The translations under genes were made by a program, and so were the position numbers. This document shows, piece after piece, positions 1 to 9,268 of a stretch of DNA of 64,000 bases. Source of the DNA: Paenibacillus flagellatus (GTDB lineage Bacteria > Bacillota > Bacilli > Paenibacillales > NBRC-103111); NCBI RefSeq assembly GCF_003217775.1, contig NZ_QJVJ01000010.1, forward strand, positions 268,481-332,480, in the 5' to 3' direction. The notes below the pieces were generated by a model. It was given only the letters and a program-made list of their open reading frames with translations. It did no database searches and was not told the origin of the DNA. Position 1 is the first letter of the stretch. Each line of letters begins with the position of its first letter.

Positions 1-1
1 C

Positions 2-1573
2 ACGCAATGGTTCGTCAGCATGAAGCCGCTCGCGGATCGGGCGATCGAAGCGCAAAAGTCGGGCCGAGGCGCCAACTTCGTTCCCGACCGGTTCGAGAGA
101 ACGTATCTGCAATGGATGGAGAACGTCCGCGATTGGTGCATCTCCCGGCAGCTGTGGTGGGGACACCGCATTCCGGCTTGGTATTGCGACGATTGCGGCG
201 GCGTGACGGTGTCGCGCGAAGACGCGACGGCATGCTCGCATTGCGGAAGCTCCGCGCTGAAGCGGGACGAGGACGTGCTCGACACGTGGTTCAGCTCCGC
301 CCTGTGGCCGTTCTCCACGCTCGGCTGGCCGGACCGGACGCCGGATCTGGAGCGTTATTTCCCGACGAGCCTGCTCGTCACCGGCTACGACATCATTCCG
401 TTCTGGGTGTCGCGGATGATCTTCAGCTCGCTCGAATTTACCGGCCAAATGCCGTTCGAGGACGTGCTCATCCACGGCCTCGTCCGTGACGCGGAAGGGC
501 GGAAGATGTCCAAGTCGCTCGGCAACGGCGTCGACCCGCTCGACGTCATCGAGAAGTACGGCGCGGATGCGATGCGCTACATGCTCTCCACGAGCAGCAC
601 GCCGGGGCAGGACCTGCGCTTCCGTTGGGAGCGGGTCGAGCAGGCGCGCAACTTCGCGAACAAAATTTGGAACGCGTCCCGCTTCGCGCTCATGAACCTG
701 GAAGGGTTCACGGCGGCGGACATCGACCTGAGCGGCGAGCTGCGCACGGCGGACCGGTGGATTTTGCACCGGCTGAACGAAACGGCGCGCGAAGCGACCC
801 GCCTGATGGACCAGTACGAGTTCGGCGAAACGGGACGTCAATTGTACAATTTCATCTGGGACGATCTGTGCGACTGGTATATCGAATTCGCCAAGCTGTC
901 GCTGTACGGCGACGACGAGGCGGCGAAGAGGACGACGCAATCCGTGCTCGCTTACGTTCTCGACCGGACGCAGCGGCTCATCCACCCGTTCATGCCGTTT
1001 ATCAGCGAAGAAATTTGGCAGCATCTGCCGCACGAGGGAGAGACGATCGTGCTGGCGGAATGGCCGGTGTACGACGCGAAATGGGAGGCGCCGGACGCCG
1101 TCGCCGAGATGACGCTGCTCATGGACGTCATCCGCGCGGTCCGCAACATTCGGGCCGAAGTGAACGTGCCGATGAGCAAAAAAGTCGAGCTGCTCGTCCG
1201 CGCGTCGGGCGACGATACGCTCGCCATTTTGCGCAAAAACGAAGAGTACGTCCGCCGCTTCTGCAACACGTCGAGCCTGGAAATCGCGACCGACGTGCCG
1301 AACCCGGACAAGGCGATGACGGCGGTCGTCACCGGAGCCGAGCTGTTCCTACCGTTGGCCGGGCTGATCGACATTTCCCAGGAGGTGGCCCGTCTCGAGA
1401 AAGAAGTGCAGTCGCTGAATGCGGAAGTCGAGCGCGTCGAGAAGAAGCTGGCGAACGAAGGCTTCGTCGCCAAAGCGCCGGCGAAAGTGATCGAGGAAGA
1501 AAAGGCGAAAATGCGCGATTACGCCGAGAAACGGGAAAAAGTGCTGGCCCGGCTGGCCGAGCTGAAAGGATAA
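2..1573 (+). CDS. valS: Valyl-tRNA synthetase, C-terminal part (5' truncated by window)
   Basis: Charges tRNA-Val with valine in the cytoplasm. The frame is open from base 2, so only the last 523 codons are present. The fragment starts inside the class I catalytic core (residues [10 protein letters not shown]). It carries two CxxC pairs (about 185-250) followed by the ValRS hallmark [20 protein letters not shown], and the KMSKS ATP-binding signature at about 503-517. A helical anticodon-binding domain follows. The end is a coiled-coil arm (about 1366-1570) with ARLEKEV-type heptads, which is typical of ValRS and not of IleRS or LeuRS. It is followed by folC, as in B. subtilis. A hairpin with a short T run separates the two genes. 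A T-box leader, common for such genes in Firmicutes, would lie upstream of the window. Confidence 0.98.
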   Translation, partial: TQWFVSMKPLADRAIEAQKSGRGANFVPDRFERTYLQWMENVRDWCISRQLWWGHRIPAWYCDDCGGVTVSREDATACSHCGSSALKRDEDVLDTWFSSALWPFSTLGWPDRTPDLERYFPTSLLVTGYDIIPFWVSRMIFSSLEFTGQMPFEDVLIHGLVRDAEGRKMSKSLGNGVDPLDVIEKYGADAMRYMLSTSSTPGQDLRFRWERVEQARNFANKIWNASRFALMNLEGFTAADIDLSGELRTADRWILHRLNETAREATRLMDQYEFGETGRQLYNFIWDDLCDWYIEFAKLSLYGDDEAAKRTTQSVLAYVLDRTQRLIHPFMPFISEEIWQHLPHEGETIVLAEWPVYDAKWEAPDAVAEMTLLMDVIRAVRNIRAEVNVPMSKKVELLVRASGDDTLAILRKNEEYVRRFCNTSSLEIATDVPNPDKAMTAVVTGAELFLPLAGLIDISQEVARLEKEVQSLNAEVERVEKKLANEGFVAKAPAKVIEEEKAKMRDYAEKREKVLARLAELKG

Positions 1574-1633
1574 CCGGCTTCGCTTGAGCGGGATCGATGC
1601 CCGCAACGGGCTCGGAGGGTCGCATCGAGCCGT

Positions 1634-1668
1634 AAACGGTCTGCGGAGAAAGCTCCGCAGGCCGTTTT
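1634..1668 (+). terminator. Putative intrinsic terminator between valS and folC
   Basis: The arms aaacgg-t-ctgcggag and ctccgcag-g-ccgttt pair around an aaag loop and are followed by a short run of T. It lies 60 bases after the valS stop and about 65 bases before the folC start, so it probably ends or attenuates valS transcription. Confidence 0.65.
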
Positions 1669-1732
1669 CCGGAAATGGACCGATGACCATCAATTTCACG
1701 GACCAATTTCATATATTAAAGGGATGAGACGT

Positions 1733-3106
1733 ATGCATGGAGAAACCGATACCGCGATGCCCGCTTTCCGTACGGCGGACGAGGCGGTGGAATGGATCAC
1801 GGGACGAATGAAGTTCGGCATCCGCCCGGGGATGAAGCGGATGGAAATGTTCATGGAGAAGCTGAACCATCCGGAACGGCGGCTGAAATTCATTCACGTG
1901 GCGGGGACGAACGGCAAAGGGTCGACCTGCGCCTTCCTGACGAGCACGCTCGTCTCCTGCGGCTACGACGTAGGCACGTTCACCTCGCCGTACATCGAGC
2001 GGTACCAGAACCGGATCCAGTACAACGGGCGCGACATCGACGACGAGTCGCTGCTGGCGCTGACGAACGAGCTGAAGCCGGCGTTCGACGAGATCGCCGA
2101 GTCCGAATGGGGCCCCCCGACGATGTTCGAGGTGTCGACGGCGCTCGCCCTTTTGTATTTCGCCCGGGTGACGTATCCGGATTTCGTCGTCTGGGAGACG
2201 GGACTCGGCGGACGGCTCGATTCGACGAACGTGGTGACGCCGATCGTGTCGGTCATTACGAACGTAGGGCACGATCATATGGACATTCTTGGCGACACCC
2301 TGTCGGCGGTCGCGTCGGAGAAGGCGGGCATCATCAAGCCCGGCGTGCCGGTCGTGACCGCCGTCGAGCAGCCGGAAGCGCTTGACGTCATCCGCCGGAC
2401 GGCCGCCGAGCGGAAGAGCACGCTGTACGCCCTGAACGACCGGTTCCGCTTCGAGCCGGTTCGGTCCGAGCTCGACCGGCAAACGTTTCATTTCGACGGT
2501 CCGTTTCGCCGGATCGACGATGTGGACATTACGTTGAACGGGGCGCACCAGATGAAAAACGCCGCCGTCGTGCTTATGACGCTCGAGGTGCTGCGGCAAT
2601 ATTACGCCGTCGTGCTGGACGAGGAGCCGTTCTTCGAGGGGATGCGGTCGGCCCAATGGCCGGGCCGCCTCGAGCTGGTGAGCCGTTCGCCGCGCATGCT
2701 GCTCGACGGCGCGCACAACCCGGAAGGGGCCGAGACGCTGGCGGATGCGCTCCGTTCGATTTACCGGTACGGCAAGCTGCACATGATGATCGCCATGATG
2801 CCGACGAAGCAGCACGAAGGCGTACTGCGGCACCTGCTGCCGCTTGCCGATACGCTGATCGTGACCGAGCCCGACTTTTTCAAGAAGGCGGAGGCGGAGA
2901 CGCTCGCGGAGCTGGCGCGAACGACGCTCGCGGAGCTGAACAAGACGATGGACGTCACCGTGGAACCCGACTGGAAGAAGGCGCTGCAGATGCTGATGGA
3001 CCGGACCGGCTCCGACGATCTCGCCCTTGTGACGGGGACGCTCTACTTGATCTCCGACGTGCGATCCTGGATGCTGTACCGCAAAGATTCTGACAAAGGC
3101 TGGTGA
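1733..3106 (+). CDS. folC: Bifunctional folylpolyglutamate synthase / dihydrofolate synthase
   Basis: ATP-dependent ligase that adds glutamate to dihydropteroate and to folates. The protein has 457 residues, the normal size. It shows the Mur-ligase P-loop HVAGTNGKGST near the N-terminus, then FTSPYIERYQNRI and the FolC signature WETGLGGRLDSTN, and ends with a Mur-ligase-type C-terminal domain (LLDGAHNPEGAE). The start chosen is ATG 1733, because aaaggg (1718-1723) lies 9 bases before it. The in-frame ATG at 1724 touches that ribosome binding site and is less likely. The stop overlaps the murC start by 4 bases (GTGA), so the two ligase genes are probably translationally coupled. Confidence 0.96.
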   Translation: MHGETDTAMPAFRTADEAVEWITGRMKFGIRPGMKRMEMFMEKLNHPERRLKFIHVAGTNGKGSTCAFLTSTLVSCGYDVGTFTSPYIERYQNRIQYNGRDIDDESLLALTNELKPAFDEIAESEWGPPTMFEVSTALALLYFARVTYPDFVVWETGLGGRLDSTNVVTPIVSVITNVGHDHMDILGDTLSAVASEKAGIIKPGVPVVTAVEQPEALDVIRRTAAERKSTLYALNDRFRFEPVRSELDRQTFHFDGPFRRIDDVDITLNGAHQMKNAAVVLMTLEVLRQYYAVVLDEEPFFEGMRSAQWPGRLELVSRSPRMLLDGAHNPEGAETLADALRSIYRYGKLHMMIAMMPTKQHEGVLRHLLPLADTLIVTEPDFFKKAEAETLAELARTTLAELNKTMDVTVEPDWKKALQMLMDRTGSDDLALVTGTLYLISDVRSWMLYRKDSDKGW

Positions 3107-4512
3107 GCAGGGGCGTGAATACGACGGAGCACGTGCATTTTATCGGCATCGGCGGCTACGGCATGAGCGCGATCGCCAAAGTGATGCTCGAGATGGGCTA
3201 CCGGGTGTCGGGATCGGATTTGGCCGGCCAGGAGCTGACGGAGAAGCTGGCGGCCAAAGGAGCGCAAGTGTTCATCGGCCATGAAGCGAGCCACGTCCGG
3301 GGGGCGGACGTCGTCGTTTATTCGACGGCGCTGCCCAAGGACAACGTGGAAATCGCCGAGGCGCAGCGGATGAACATCCCGATTTTGCACCGGTCGCAAA
3401 TGCTGGCCAGGCTGATGGAGTCCCGCAAAGGGGTAGCCGTCGCGGGAGCTCACGGCAAAACGACGACCACGTCGATGATCTCGCTCGTCATGGAGGAGTG
3501 CGGGCTCGATCCGACCTACATTATCGGCGGCGAAATCCTGAACGTGGGCAGCAACGCGAAGGCAGGCGGCGGCGACTACGTCGTCGCGGAAGCCGACGAA
3601 AGCGACGGCTCGTTTCTTCAGTACCGACCGTTGTACGCCGTCGTGACGAATATCGAAGCCGACCATCTGGAAAATTACGACGGCGACTTCGGCAAGCTGA
3701 AAAAGGCGTACGCGCAGTTTCTCGGCCAGGTGGCGCCCGGCGGCAAGGCGGTCGTCTGCACCGACGATCCGGACGTGCGGGAGGTGCTCGCCTCCGTACC
3801 GGTCGGCACGATTTCGTACGGGCTGGAGCCCGAAGCGGACTATCGGGCCGTCGACATCCGGCTCGGCGATCGCCGCGTCGCTTTCGACGTCGTGCACGAG
3901 GGCCGGATGCTCGGGACGGTCGAGCTGTCGGTGCCGGGCCGGCATAACGTGTACAACGCGCTGGCCGCGTTCATCGTCTGCCGCGAGGCGGGCGTGCCGT
4001 TCGCGGACTTCGCCCGGGCGATCAAGCTGTTCCGCGGCGCGAAGCGGCGGTTCCAGGTGCTGGCCGACGTCGGCGGCATCCTCGTCATCGACGATTACGC
4101 GCACCATCCGACGGAAATTCAGGCGACGATCAGCGCCGCGAAGGCGACGGGGAAGCGGATTATCGCGGTGTTCCAGCCGCAGCGGTACACGCGGACGTAT
4201 TTTCTATTCGAGCCGTTCAGCCGGGCGTTCGGGGAGGCGGACGAGGTGATCATCGCCGACATCTACTCGCCGGCCGGGGAGCGGCAAATCGAAGGCGTCA
4301 GCTCGGAGAAGCTCGTCGAGCTGATCAGGAGCAACAGCAATGCGCGCGTCCGGCACATCTCGTCGGTGGACGAGGTGACCGAGTTTTTGCGCGGCTTCGC
4401 GGTCAGCGGCGATCTCGTGCTGACGATGGGAGCGGGCGACATTTGGAAGGCGTCGCATGCGCTCGCCAAGACGTTGAACGAACGGGAAGCGCAGCCGCCT
4501 TTGAAAGGCTGA
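3103..4512 (+). CDS. murC: UDP-N-acetylmuramate--L-alanine ligase
   Basis: Adds L-Ala to UDP-MurNAc, the first amino acid of the peptidoglycan stem peptide. All family landmarks are in place over 469 residues: the N-terminal nucleotide-sugar fold HFIGIGGYGMSAIAKVM, the ATP loop AGAHGKTTTTS, the central EADESDGSFL segment, and DDYAHHPTEIQAT in the ligand-binding C-terminal domain. The start is GTG 3103, overlapping the folC stop; an alternative GTG lies at 3115. A terminator follows the gene. In B. subtilis the folC-spoIIB interval holds comC rather than murC, so this part of the cluster differs from Bacillus. Confidence 0.97.
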   Translation: MSRGVNTTEHVHFIGIGGYGMSAIAKVMLEMGYRVSGSDLAGQELTEKLAAKGAQVFIGHEASHVRGADVVVYSTALPKDNVEIAEAQRMNIPILHRSQMLARLMESRKGVAVAGAHGKTTTTSMISLVMEECGLDPTYIIGGEILNVGSNAKAGGGDYVVAEADESDGSFLQYRPLYAVVTNIEADHLENYDGDFGKLKKAYAQFLGQVAPGGKAVVCTDDPDVREVLASVPVGTISYGLEPEADYRAVDIRLGDRRVAFDVVHEGRMLGTVELSVPGRHNVYNALAAFIVCREAGVPFADFARAIKLFRGAKRRFQVLADVGGILVIDDYAHHPTEIQATISAAKATGKRIIAVFQPQRYTRTYFLFEPFSRAFGEADEVIIADIYSPAGERQIEGVSSEKLVELIRSNSNARVRHISSVDEVTEFLRGFAVSGDLVLTMGAGDIWKASHALAKTLNEREAQPPLKG

Positions 4513-4542
4513 AAGCCGGCCGCATTCGCGGATCGCCCAGGG

Positions 4543-4569
4543 AAAAGAGCCTGCGAGGGCTCTTTTTTG
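4543..4569 (+). terminator. Intrinsic terminator after murC
   Basis: An aagagcc / gggctctt stem with a tgcga loop is followed by six T. It closes the folC-murC unit. Confidence 0.85.
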
Positions 4570-4589
4570 CGTTAATCGTACGGTTTCCG

Positions 4590-4618
4590 TCATATTGTCC
4601 CGCTTGTCCGCATACAGA
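4590..4618 (+). promoter_or_regulatory. Candidate sigma-E type promoter upstream of the SPOR protein
   Basis: A -35 element tcatatt (4590-4596) and a -10 element catacaga (4611-4618) are separated by 14 bases. This fits the known mother-cell sigma-E consensus (ATATT, about 14 bases, CATACA). It lies about 40 bases before the SPOR-protein ATG and just after the murC terminator. A very similar arrangement precedes spoIVFA at 45953-45981. Confidence 0.5.
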
Positions 4619-4656
4619 TGAGAACAAGCATGTTCAGGACAAGGAGTGGGCGGGGC

Positions 4657-6057
4657 ATGAACAAGGCGAGAATTACGTACCGATTCGACGAAACGGGGAG
4701 AGAAGCGGCGCGCAAGGAGCCGAACCCGGTTATCCCTTTAACGCAAGAAGAATTTACCGTGATCGAGGACGTGCAGCCGATCCGGACGGAGGAACGGCCG
4801 CATCGGGCGGAGGAGCCCGAGGAGCATGAGGCGTGGAGCGAACGCGATTTCAGCCGCGGCCGCAGCCGCGATATCATCGACGTGCAGCCGCTCAACCAGT
4901 TCACGACCGATTTCGGGGCGTGGAGCAGCCCGTTCGACGCGGAGACGGAGCGGGTGGAGCGGGCGATCCGCGAGTCCGGCGGCGCCCGCGCGCCGGAGCG
5001 GGACGAGCGCCCCGCGCAGCCGCCGATCCGGCCGGTGCCGCACCAGCCGTATCCGATCGAGCCGCAGGAGCGGTACGACGGCGAAAGCGGCTACTACGGG
5101 ACGGACGAGCGGGACGTCCCGTACCGTCGCCGCGGCGACGTCCAGCCGTTCGTCGGCCGCAGCCGGTACGAGCGGCATAACCGGACGCCGTGGCTGAAAA
5201 TCGTCACGTCGGTGGCGGGTGCGGTCGGGACCGGCGTCCTGATCGGGTATTTCGTCCTGTCGATGTTCGGCGGGGACGAGACGCTGCCCGGAACGGGCGC
5301 AACCGCCGGCGCGGGCAAGCCGCCGGCGGCGGCGAACGGGTCGCCGGCAGCGGGACAGACGAAGCCGCCCGCGGCCGAGGCGGCGCCGGCGTCGTCAACG
5401 TCGGCCGCGACGGTGGCGGTCAATGTCGCGGCGCAGTCGTATACGCTGCTGCAAAACGGCGTCTTCTCGAACCAGCAGGGCGCCGACGCCGCGGCGGCGG
5501 AGCTGAAGAAGCAGGGGCTGGCCGCCTTCGTCCAGCCGTCCGACAAGTTTTACGTCTACGTCGGCATGGCGCCGAGCCGCGACGACGCGCTGGCGCTCAG
5601 CCAGCTGCTGCAGGCGAAGGAGCCGAAGACGGAGCTGTTTCTGAAGGCGGTGTCGATGCCGGCCGTCGCCAAAATCAAATGGTCCGGGACGGCCGAGCAG
5701 GCCGGTCAGGCGGAGACGTTCCTCGTCCAGAGCCGGAAGCTCGTGCAGACGATCGGAAGCTTCGCCGCCGCCCGGCTGAAGGAAGCGACGCCCGGGGCGA
5801 TGGACGACGCTACGCTCGCGACGATCAAGACGGCGCATCAGGCGATGAGCGGCGCAGCCGCACCGTTCGCCGCGGGGCTCGCGCAGGAGCAGAAGGCGAC
5901 GCTCGAGCGGCTCGGCACGGCGATGAGCACCGCCGTCGCGTCGATGGACGAATACAAGAAGAACGCGTCGGCCTCGTACTTGTGGCAAGCGCAAACGGCG
6001 CTCATGCAGGCCGCGTTCGCGGAGAGCGAGCTGCTGGCGGCGATCAAGGCGCCGTAA
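4657..6057 (+). CDS. SPOR-domain membrane protein in the spoIIB position
   Basis: A 466-residue bitopic membrane protein. It has a charged, Arg/Pro-rich cytoplasmic N-terminal region (1-178) and one membrane helix (about 182-203, IVTSVAGAVGTGVLIGYFVL). An Ala/Pro linker follows, then a SPOR domain at about 261-335 starting SYTLLQNGVFSNQQGA, and a helical tail. SPOR domains bind septal peptidoglycan that lacks stem peptides. B. subtilis SpoIIB, a SPOR protein that helps septal wall thinning during engulfment, sits in the same place between folC and maf. A SpoIIB-like role is therefore inferred from position and architecture only. The start is ATG 4657, 10 bases after aaggag; the longer frame from 4618 overlaps the promoter. 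Confidence 0.85.
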   Translation: MNKARITYRFDETGREAARKEPNPVIPLTQEEFTVIEDVQPIRTEERPHRAEEPEEHEAWSERDFSRGRSRDIIDVQPLNQFTTDFGAWSSPFDAETERVERAIRESGGARAPERDERPAQPPIRPVPHQPYPIEPQERYDGESGYYGTDERDVPYRRRGDVQPFVGRSRYERHNRTPWLKIVTSVAGAVGTGVLIGYFVLSMFGGDETLPGTGATAGAGKPPAAANGSPAAGQTKPPAAEAAPASSTSAATVAVNVAAQSYTLLQNGVFSNQQGADAAAAELKKQGLAAFVQPSDKFYVYVGMAPSRDDALALSQLLQAKEPKTELFLKAVSMPAVAKIKWSGTAEQAGQAETFLVQSRKLVQTIGSFAAARLKEATPGAMDDATLATIKTAHQAMSGAAAPFAAGLAQEQKATLERLGTAMSTAVASMDEYKKNASASYLWQAQTALMQAAFAESELLAAIKAP

Positions 6058-6080
6058 TGGGGCGGCGACGCGAATGGAAG

Positions 6081-6120
6081 CATAGGAAAAAGCCCGCGGC
6101 TTCGCGGGCTTTTTCCTATG
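6081..6120. terminator. Bidirectional intrinsic terminator
   Basis: A near-perfect palindrome: cataggaaaaagcccgcg pairs with cgcgggctttttcctatg. It has a T run on both strands, so it can end the SPOR-gene transcript and readthrough from the opposite direction. Confidence 0.9.
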
Positions 6121-6220
6121 GGCTGCGCTCGATGCGAGCGAGGCGCGCAGCGGTTTTCCGCCGCCACGCCCGCGCGAGGGCGTCCGGCGCGCGGGGCTTG
6201 GCGTTGCGTGACGGTGAAGG

Positions 6221-6342
6221 TGATGCTGCTGATGCTGCTGCTGCTGCTGCTGATGCTGCTGATGCTGCTGATGCTGCTGATGCTGCTGCTGCTGATGATG
6301 ATGATGATGATCCTGATGCTGATGGATGGTACTGCTGCTGAT
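6221..6342. repeat. Imperfect CTG/ATG trinucleotide repeat tract
   Basis: About 120 bases consist almost only of the codon-sized units ctg and atg, with runs of ctg broken by single atg and a block of atg near 6294-6309. The period is strictly three. Read on the plus strand it would give Leu/Met, and on the minus strand His/Gln, Ser/Ile or Ala/Ser runs. No plausible gene contains it. Confidence 0.9.
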
Positions 6343-6642
6343 GATCCAGACACGGGCGTGCCGCATAACGGGGTTTCATACCCGCCCTGTAATTGACGGG
6401 AGTCAGCATCATATTAGCCGGAAAACCTCATGTTAATTTCGGCGGTGCTGATGCACATTCGGGCGTTAGAGGGAAAACGTCCCCCTAATTTTCGTGAATG
6501 GGCATCGATCGGAACCAATCGGCCGAAATAGAGGGAGCATTTCCGGTTAAGTTGGTAGGAGGCGGAACGTTCCGTGAATTACCGGGACGATTTCCAGCTA
6601 AATGCCGGAGAATGACGTCCCCGTGCCGGTTCCCGTTCCCGC

Positions 6643-8142
6643 TTACGGCGCCGCCGGGGTTGCCGCCGTACTCGGCGTGCCGCGTGCAGCCGGCGACTCG
6701 GTTTGCGAGGCGGTCTCTCCCGAAGGCGAAGGTGCCGGCGTCGCGGATGGCGACGGCGTTGCCGCCGACGGAGACGCCGCCGAGGACGTCGTCGACGGCG
6801 CCGAAGCCGCCGATGGCCCCGTCGCCGGAGCGGACTCGGCACTCGCCTCCGACGAGGACGCCGCCGAGGACGTCGGCGCCTTGTCCGCCGCGGCGTCGGG
6901 AGCCGCGGTCCTGGCGGACGCCGGCAGCGCGACGTACCGGTCGATCAGGGCGGCCATTTCGGCGCGCGTCATGCTTTTGGCCGGCGCGAACGTCTTGTCG
7001 GTCACGCCGTCGAGAATTCCTTTTTGCTTCATCCGGTAAATCGGTCCGGACGCCCAGTACGAAGCAGGGACGTCGGCGAAGTCGGTTTTGCCGGTCCAAG
7101 CCGTTTTGTTCGCGCCTTCCGACATCCGCTCCAGCAGGGCGGCCGCTTCGGCGCGGGTTACCGGCTGATCCGGGCGGACCGTGCCGTCCTCGTAGCCGTT
7201 GATGAAGCCGAGCTTGAGCGCCTGTCGGAACGTGGCGTACGCCCAGTGCGATTTCGGCAAATCCGGGAACGACGCCGCGTTCGGGACGTCCTTGCTCGGG
7301 CTTGTTCCGACCTTTTCCAGCAGCTTCGAGAAGCCGAACAGCCTGTCGCCGACGGTCAGCCATTCCGCACGCGTCATGGGCCGGTCCGGTATGTACCGGT
7401 TATCGATGCCTTCCACTATACCTTTGTCCTTCAATCGCAGGACCGCGTCGCGCGCCCAATGGTCCGCCAAGTCGGGGAAAACGGCGGGCAGCGGCAAGTA
7501 AGCGGCGATCCCGGCGGCGATCCCGTTCGCCAGCTTTTGCCGCACCGATTCGTCGGCGAGACGGGAGGCGTCGCCGGCGTTGCTCAGGAAGGCGGTTTCC
7601 ACCAAAATGCTCGGCACTTGTCCCATCCGGATTACGTACGCCGCGCTCGGGACGATGCCTTTGTCGGCGAAGCCCGCTTCGGCCAAGACGTGCTCCAGCA
7701 CGAGCGAGGCGAGCTTCTTGCTTTCCGGCGTCAGCGCGGCCATCGCGTCGCTGGGCGGGTAGTCTTCCTGCGGATATTGACGGTCGTAGTAAAGGACAAG
7801 CGAGCCGCCCACGCCGGAATTCGGATGCGAATTGGCGTGGACCGAGACGAACAGCGAAGGAGCCGCCGCATTCGTCCGCTCGACGCGTTCCGCGAGGCTG
7901 ATGAAATCGTCGGTCGTACGCGTCAGCACGACGTCGTATCCTTGTCCGAGGAGCAATTGTTTCAGTTTCATGGCAATGTCGAAATTTACATGTTTTTCGT
8001 AAAGGCCGTTGACGCCTACCGCGCCGGGGTCCGATCCGCCGTGTCCGGCGTCGACCACGACCGTTTTGGCGGCAAACGCATGCACCGGGGCGGCCATCAG
8101 GATGGAGGCCGCCAGAAGCAGCGAGCGAAATCCGTTTCTCAT
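6643..8142 (-). CDS. Secreted N-acetylmuramoyl-L-alanine amidase with three SLH domains
   Basis: A cell-wall hydrolase that cleaves the MurNAc-L-Ala bond. The 499-residue protein begins with a signal peptide (about 1-24, ending VHAFA). An Amidase_3 domain follows (about 26-205) with the zinc and catalytic motifs DAGHGGSDPG, NGLYEKHVNFD, SVHANS and LVETAFLSN. Three SLH domains then begin FPDLADHWA, FPDLPKSHWA and FADVPASYWA, each ending in a TRAE motif. A Ser/Ala/Pro/Thr-rich tail of about 90 residues closes the protein. The SLH domains imply attachment to pyruvylated wall polymer. The start is ATG 8142-8140, 10 bases after ggaggggac; an in-frame ATG 7 codons upstream has no ribosome binding site. 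It is transcribed convergently with the spoIIB-position gene. Confidence 0.93.
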   Translation of the reverse strand: MRNGFRSLLLAASILMAAPVHAFAAKTVVVDAGHGGSDPGAVGVNGLYEKHVNFDIAMKLKQLLLGQGYDVVLTRTTDDFISLAERVERTNAAAPSLFVSVHANSHPNSGVGGSLVLYYDRQYPQEDYPPSDAMAALTPESKKLASLVLEHVLAEAGFADKGIVPSAAYVIRMGQVPSILVETAFLSNAGDASRLADESVRQKLANGIAAGIAAYLPLPAVFPDLADHWARDAVLRLKDKGIVEGIDNRYIPDRPMTRAEWLTVGDRLFGFSKLLEKVGTSPSKDVPNAASFPDLPKSHWAYATFRQALKLGFINGYEDGTVRPDQPVTRAEAAALLERMSEGANKTAWTGKTDFADVPASYWASGPIYRMKQKGILDGVTDKTFAPAKSMTRAEMAALIDRYVALPASARTAAPDAAADKAPTSSAASSSEASAESAPATGPSAASAPSTTSSAASPSAATPSPSATPAPSPSGETASQTESPAARGTPSTAATPAAP

Positions 8143-8256
8143 CGTTGTCCAAGTCCCCTCCACCTTACATTGTACATGGAACGTCCGCGCGAAGTATGCA
8201 GGAAATATAAACCAAGCGGCGAATCGCGGAGGTCGGTCCGACCCGCTTCGACATCG

Positions 8257-8286
8257 TTGTCAAGCTTTGTCATTCCGTCGTATAAT
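8257..8286 (+). promoter_or_regulatory. Sigma-A promoter for the DUF4321 gene and maf
   Basis: TTGTCA (8257-8262), an 18-base spacer and TATAAT (8281-8286), 50 bases before the DUF4321 start. It lies in the divergent region shared with the amidase gene. Confidence 0.7.
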
Positions 8287-8335
8287 TAGGTCCGGATGCA
8301 GGACAAGTCGCGTACGGAGGAGAGGTCGGTGCTGA

Positions 8336-8578
8336 ATGAAAAAAAACGCGTTCACGCTGGTTCTGTTTTTGCTGCTCGGCTTGCTGGCCGGGGCGATCGT
8401 GGCGCAGCTGCTGGAGCCGGTTTCGTGGCTCGGCTTTTTGACGAAATCGGCCGAGATCAAATGGCAGCCGAAAGCCGACCTGAGCGTCGTGAAGTACGAT
8501 TTGGACATTTTGGTAAAGCTAAACGTTATCAGCCTGCTCGGCATCGCGGCGGCGATCTGGATGTATAGGCGGCTGTAG
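8336..8578 (+). CDS. DUF4321 small membrane protein
   Basis: An 80-residue protein with a membrane helix at each end (FTLVLFLLLGLLAGAIVAQLL at about 6-26 and NVISLLGIAAAIWMY at about 63-77) and a short polar middle. This matches the DUF4321 family of Firmicutes, whose function is unknown. It is preceded by aggagagg and followed by maf after 45 bases, with which it probably shares a transcript. Confidence 0.82.
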   Translation: MKKNAFTLVLFLLLGLLAGAIVAQLLEPVSWLGFLTKSAEIKWQPKADLSVVKYDLDILVKLNVISLLGIAAAIWMYRRL

Positions 8579-8623
8579 CCGCGCGAACGCATGTAGTTGA
8601 AACGGATGAAAGGGGATACCGGA

Positions 8624-9214
8624 ATGGACCAACCCACTTTGATACTCGCCTCCGGCTCGCCGAGAAGGCAGGAGCTTATTCGCACGCTCGGCTTGCCGTA
8701 CCGGATCGACGCGGCCGACGTCGACGAATCGATGCCGGAAGGGACGCCGCCGGGCACGTACGTCGAGCAGCTGTCGCTGCGCAAGGCGCGCGCCGTAATA
8801 GGACGTGCGAACGCCGGAGAGCCGGGCATCGTCATCGGCTCCGATACGGTGGTCGTCTTGGACGGCCGCATATTGGGCAAGCCCAAAGACGAGGACGACG
8901 CCTTCGCGATGCTGAGCGCGATCGAGGGGCGTGCGCATCACGTATATACGGGCATCGCCTGCATCGACGTGCGGACCGGACGGGAGCTCGTCCGCCACGA
9001 GACGACGCGCGTCACGATGAAGCCGATGGACGCGGAGCGCATCCGCCGCTATATCGCCACCCGCGAGCCGATGGACAAGGCGGGGGCGTACGCGGTGCAG
9101 GGCATCGGGGCGCTGCTCGTGGCCGGGATCGAGGGCGATTTTTTCACCGTCGTCGGCATGTCGGTTCGGCTGCTGGGCGAAATGCTGGAGGAGATGGGCG
9201 TACGGGTGCTGTGA
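8624..9214 (+). CDS. maf: Maf family nucleoside triphosphate pyrophosphatase
   Basis: Hydrolyses non-canonical or pyrimidine nucleoside triphosphates to monophosphates. Overexpression of B. subtilis Maf blocks septation. The 196-residue protein has the Maf signature ILASGSPRRQELI at the N-terminus, EQLSLRKA, GSDTVVV and DKAGAYAVQGIGA. The start is ATG 8624, 5 bases after aaaggggata; a frame start at 8597 has no site. In B. subtilis maf is followed directly by radC and mreB. Here about 30 kb of other genes intervene. Confidence 0.96.
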   Translation: MDQPTLILASGSPRRQELIRTLGLPYRIDAADVDESMPEGTPPGTYVEQLSLRKARAVIGRANAGEPGIVIGSDTVVVLDGRILGKPKDEDDAFAMLSAIEGRAHHVYTGIACIDVRTGRELVRHETTRVTMKPMDAERIRRYIATREPMDKAGAYAVQGIGALLVAGIEGDFFTVVGMSVRLLGEMLEEMGVRVL

Positions 9215-9230
9215 CCCGTGCGTCTTTTTT
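9199..9230 (+). terminator. Terminator overlapping the maf stop codon
   Basis: cgtacgggt (9199-9207) pairs with acccgtgcg (9214-9222) and is followed by tctttttt. The maf stop codon lies in the loop and right arm. Confidence 0.75.
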
Positions 9231-9268
9231 GTTGGTTGCGGCGGATTGGGTCGCTTCCTTCGTCGCCG

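Larger units (their letters stand above)
6058..6642. other. Gene-free stretch between convergent genes
   Basis: It holds a bidirectional terminator (6081-6120), a GC-rich segment, the triplet-repeat tract (6221-6342) and about 300 bases of low-information DNA. Within 6460-6600 two loosely similar blocks begin tagaggga and contain cgtgaat, which may be remnants of a degenerate intergenic repeat. No convincing gene was found. The Leu/Met-rich open frame at 6118-6396 is only the repeat tract read as codons. Confidence 0.6.

Noticed and set aside
6118..6396. Open frame encoding a Leu/Met-rich hydrophobic protein
   Set aside because: It is only the CTG/ATG tract read as codons. There is no ribosome binding site, and its first codons lie in the bidirectional terminator.
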